A DNA stretch of 39,171 nt from Sulfurospirillum sp. UBA6810 (lineage in GTDB: Bacteria; Campylobacterota; Campylobacteria; Campylobacterales; Sulfurospirillaceae): the NCBI GenBank assembly GCA_002469305.1, contig DKEY01000004.1, forward strand, positions 17,574 to 56,744, given 5' to 3'. Every line of letters starts with the position of its first letter. Position 1 is the first letter of the stretch. A model generated the notes under the pieces. It saw only the letters and a list, made by a program, of their open reading frames with translations. It was not told where the DNA came from and did no database searches. Below are positions 39,150 to 39,171 of this stretch, in pieces. A program made the translations under genes and the position numbers.

Positions 39150-39171
39150 AGTGATAACTTTTGAATATGGA

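Overview
The window is AT-rich, roughly 30% GC by eye. It has short intergenic gaps, strong AGGAG-type ribosome sites and protein families typical of Campylobacterota, the Sulfurimonas, Sulfurospirillum and Arcobacter type of bacteria. That assignment is an inference from gene content and sequence style; no rRNA or taxonomic marker is present.

Positions 1-5200 look like host backbone. A tungsten-type aldehyde:ferredoxin oxidoreductase (AOR) is followed by a MoaD/ThiS-like protein, then a FIST-domain sensor kinase and OmpR-type regulator, then the start of a second, very similar AOR cut by the window edge. A tRNA with anticodon CAU (5121-5197) separates this from the rest. From about 5.2 kb to the end the content is accessory: gene fragments, paralogous duplications, an integrase, a type IV toxin-antitoxin pair and many families associated with defence or mobile DNA.

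Region by region after the tRNA: (a) 5.5-10.7 kb holds a Deg/HtrA-type protease, an ssb remnant, a WYL regulator, an archaeal-type ATPase with DUF234 and a leucine-rich-repeat protein. (b) 10.7-18.5 kb is a seven-gene run: three methyltransferase-fold proteins, a compact UvrD-like helicase and three unknown proteins. Two of the methyltransferase-fold proteins end in an SSB-like acidic tip (DEDEIPF, DDDEILF). (c) 18.5-22 kb carries an HD-domain protein, a DUF1848 protein plus a duplicated piece of its 3' end, and a secreted phospholipase-D-like protein. (d) 22-24.9 kb is a three-gene operon: small helix-turn-helix protein, propeller-like protein, PcfJ-like protein. (e) 25.9-31.7 kb is a tightly coupled operon of about 14 genes that ends in a ZorA/ZorB-like (MotA/MotB-type) stator pair and includes a single-ring ClpA/ClpB-D2-type AAA+ ATPase. 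No ZorC, ZorD or ZorE is visible. (f) 32.1-34.9 kb is a second operon, almost entirely mini membrane proteins, read divergently from an HTH protein at 35.0 kb. (g) 35.7-38.2 kb holds a tyrosine integrase and an AbiE-type toxin-antitoxin pair. (h) 38.2-38.7 kb is a gene-poor, relatively GC-rich segment bounded by imperfect inverted repeats.

The most useful unifying signal is a promoter architecture seen seven times. It is a 13-nt element, GACAAAATATGAC-like on the coding strand, followed by exactly 12 nt and a TATAAT/TACAAT-like -10 box. It lies upstream of the Deg protease, the WYL regulator, the LRR gene, the phospholipase-D gene, the HTH/propeller/PcfJ operon and, twice, the ZorAB/Clp operon. 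These modules therefore look co-regulated, with the WYL protein the most obvious candidate regulator. The best candidates for an undescribed system are the ZorAB-like plus Clp-like operon and the helicase/methyltransferase-fold cluster with SSB-like tails.
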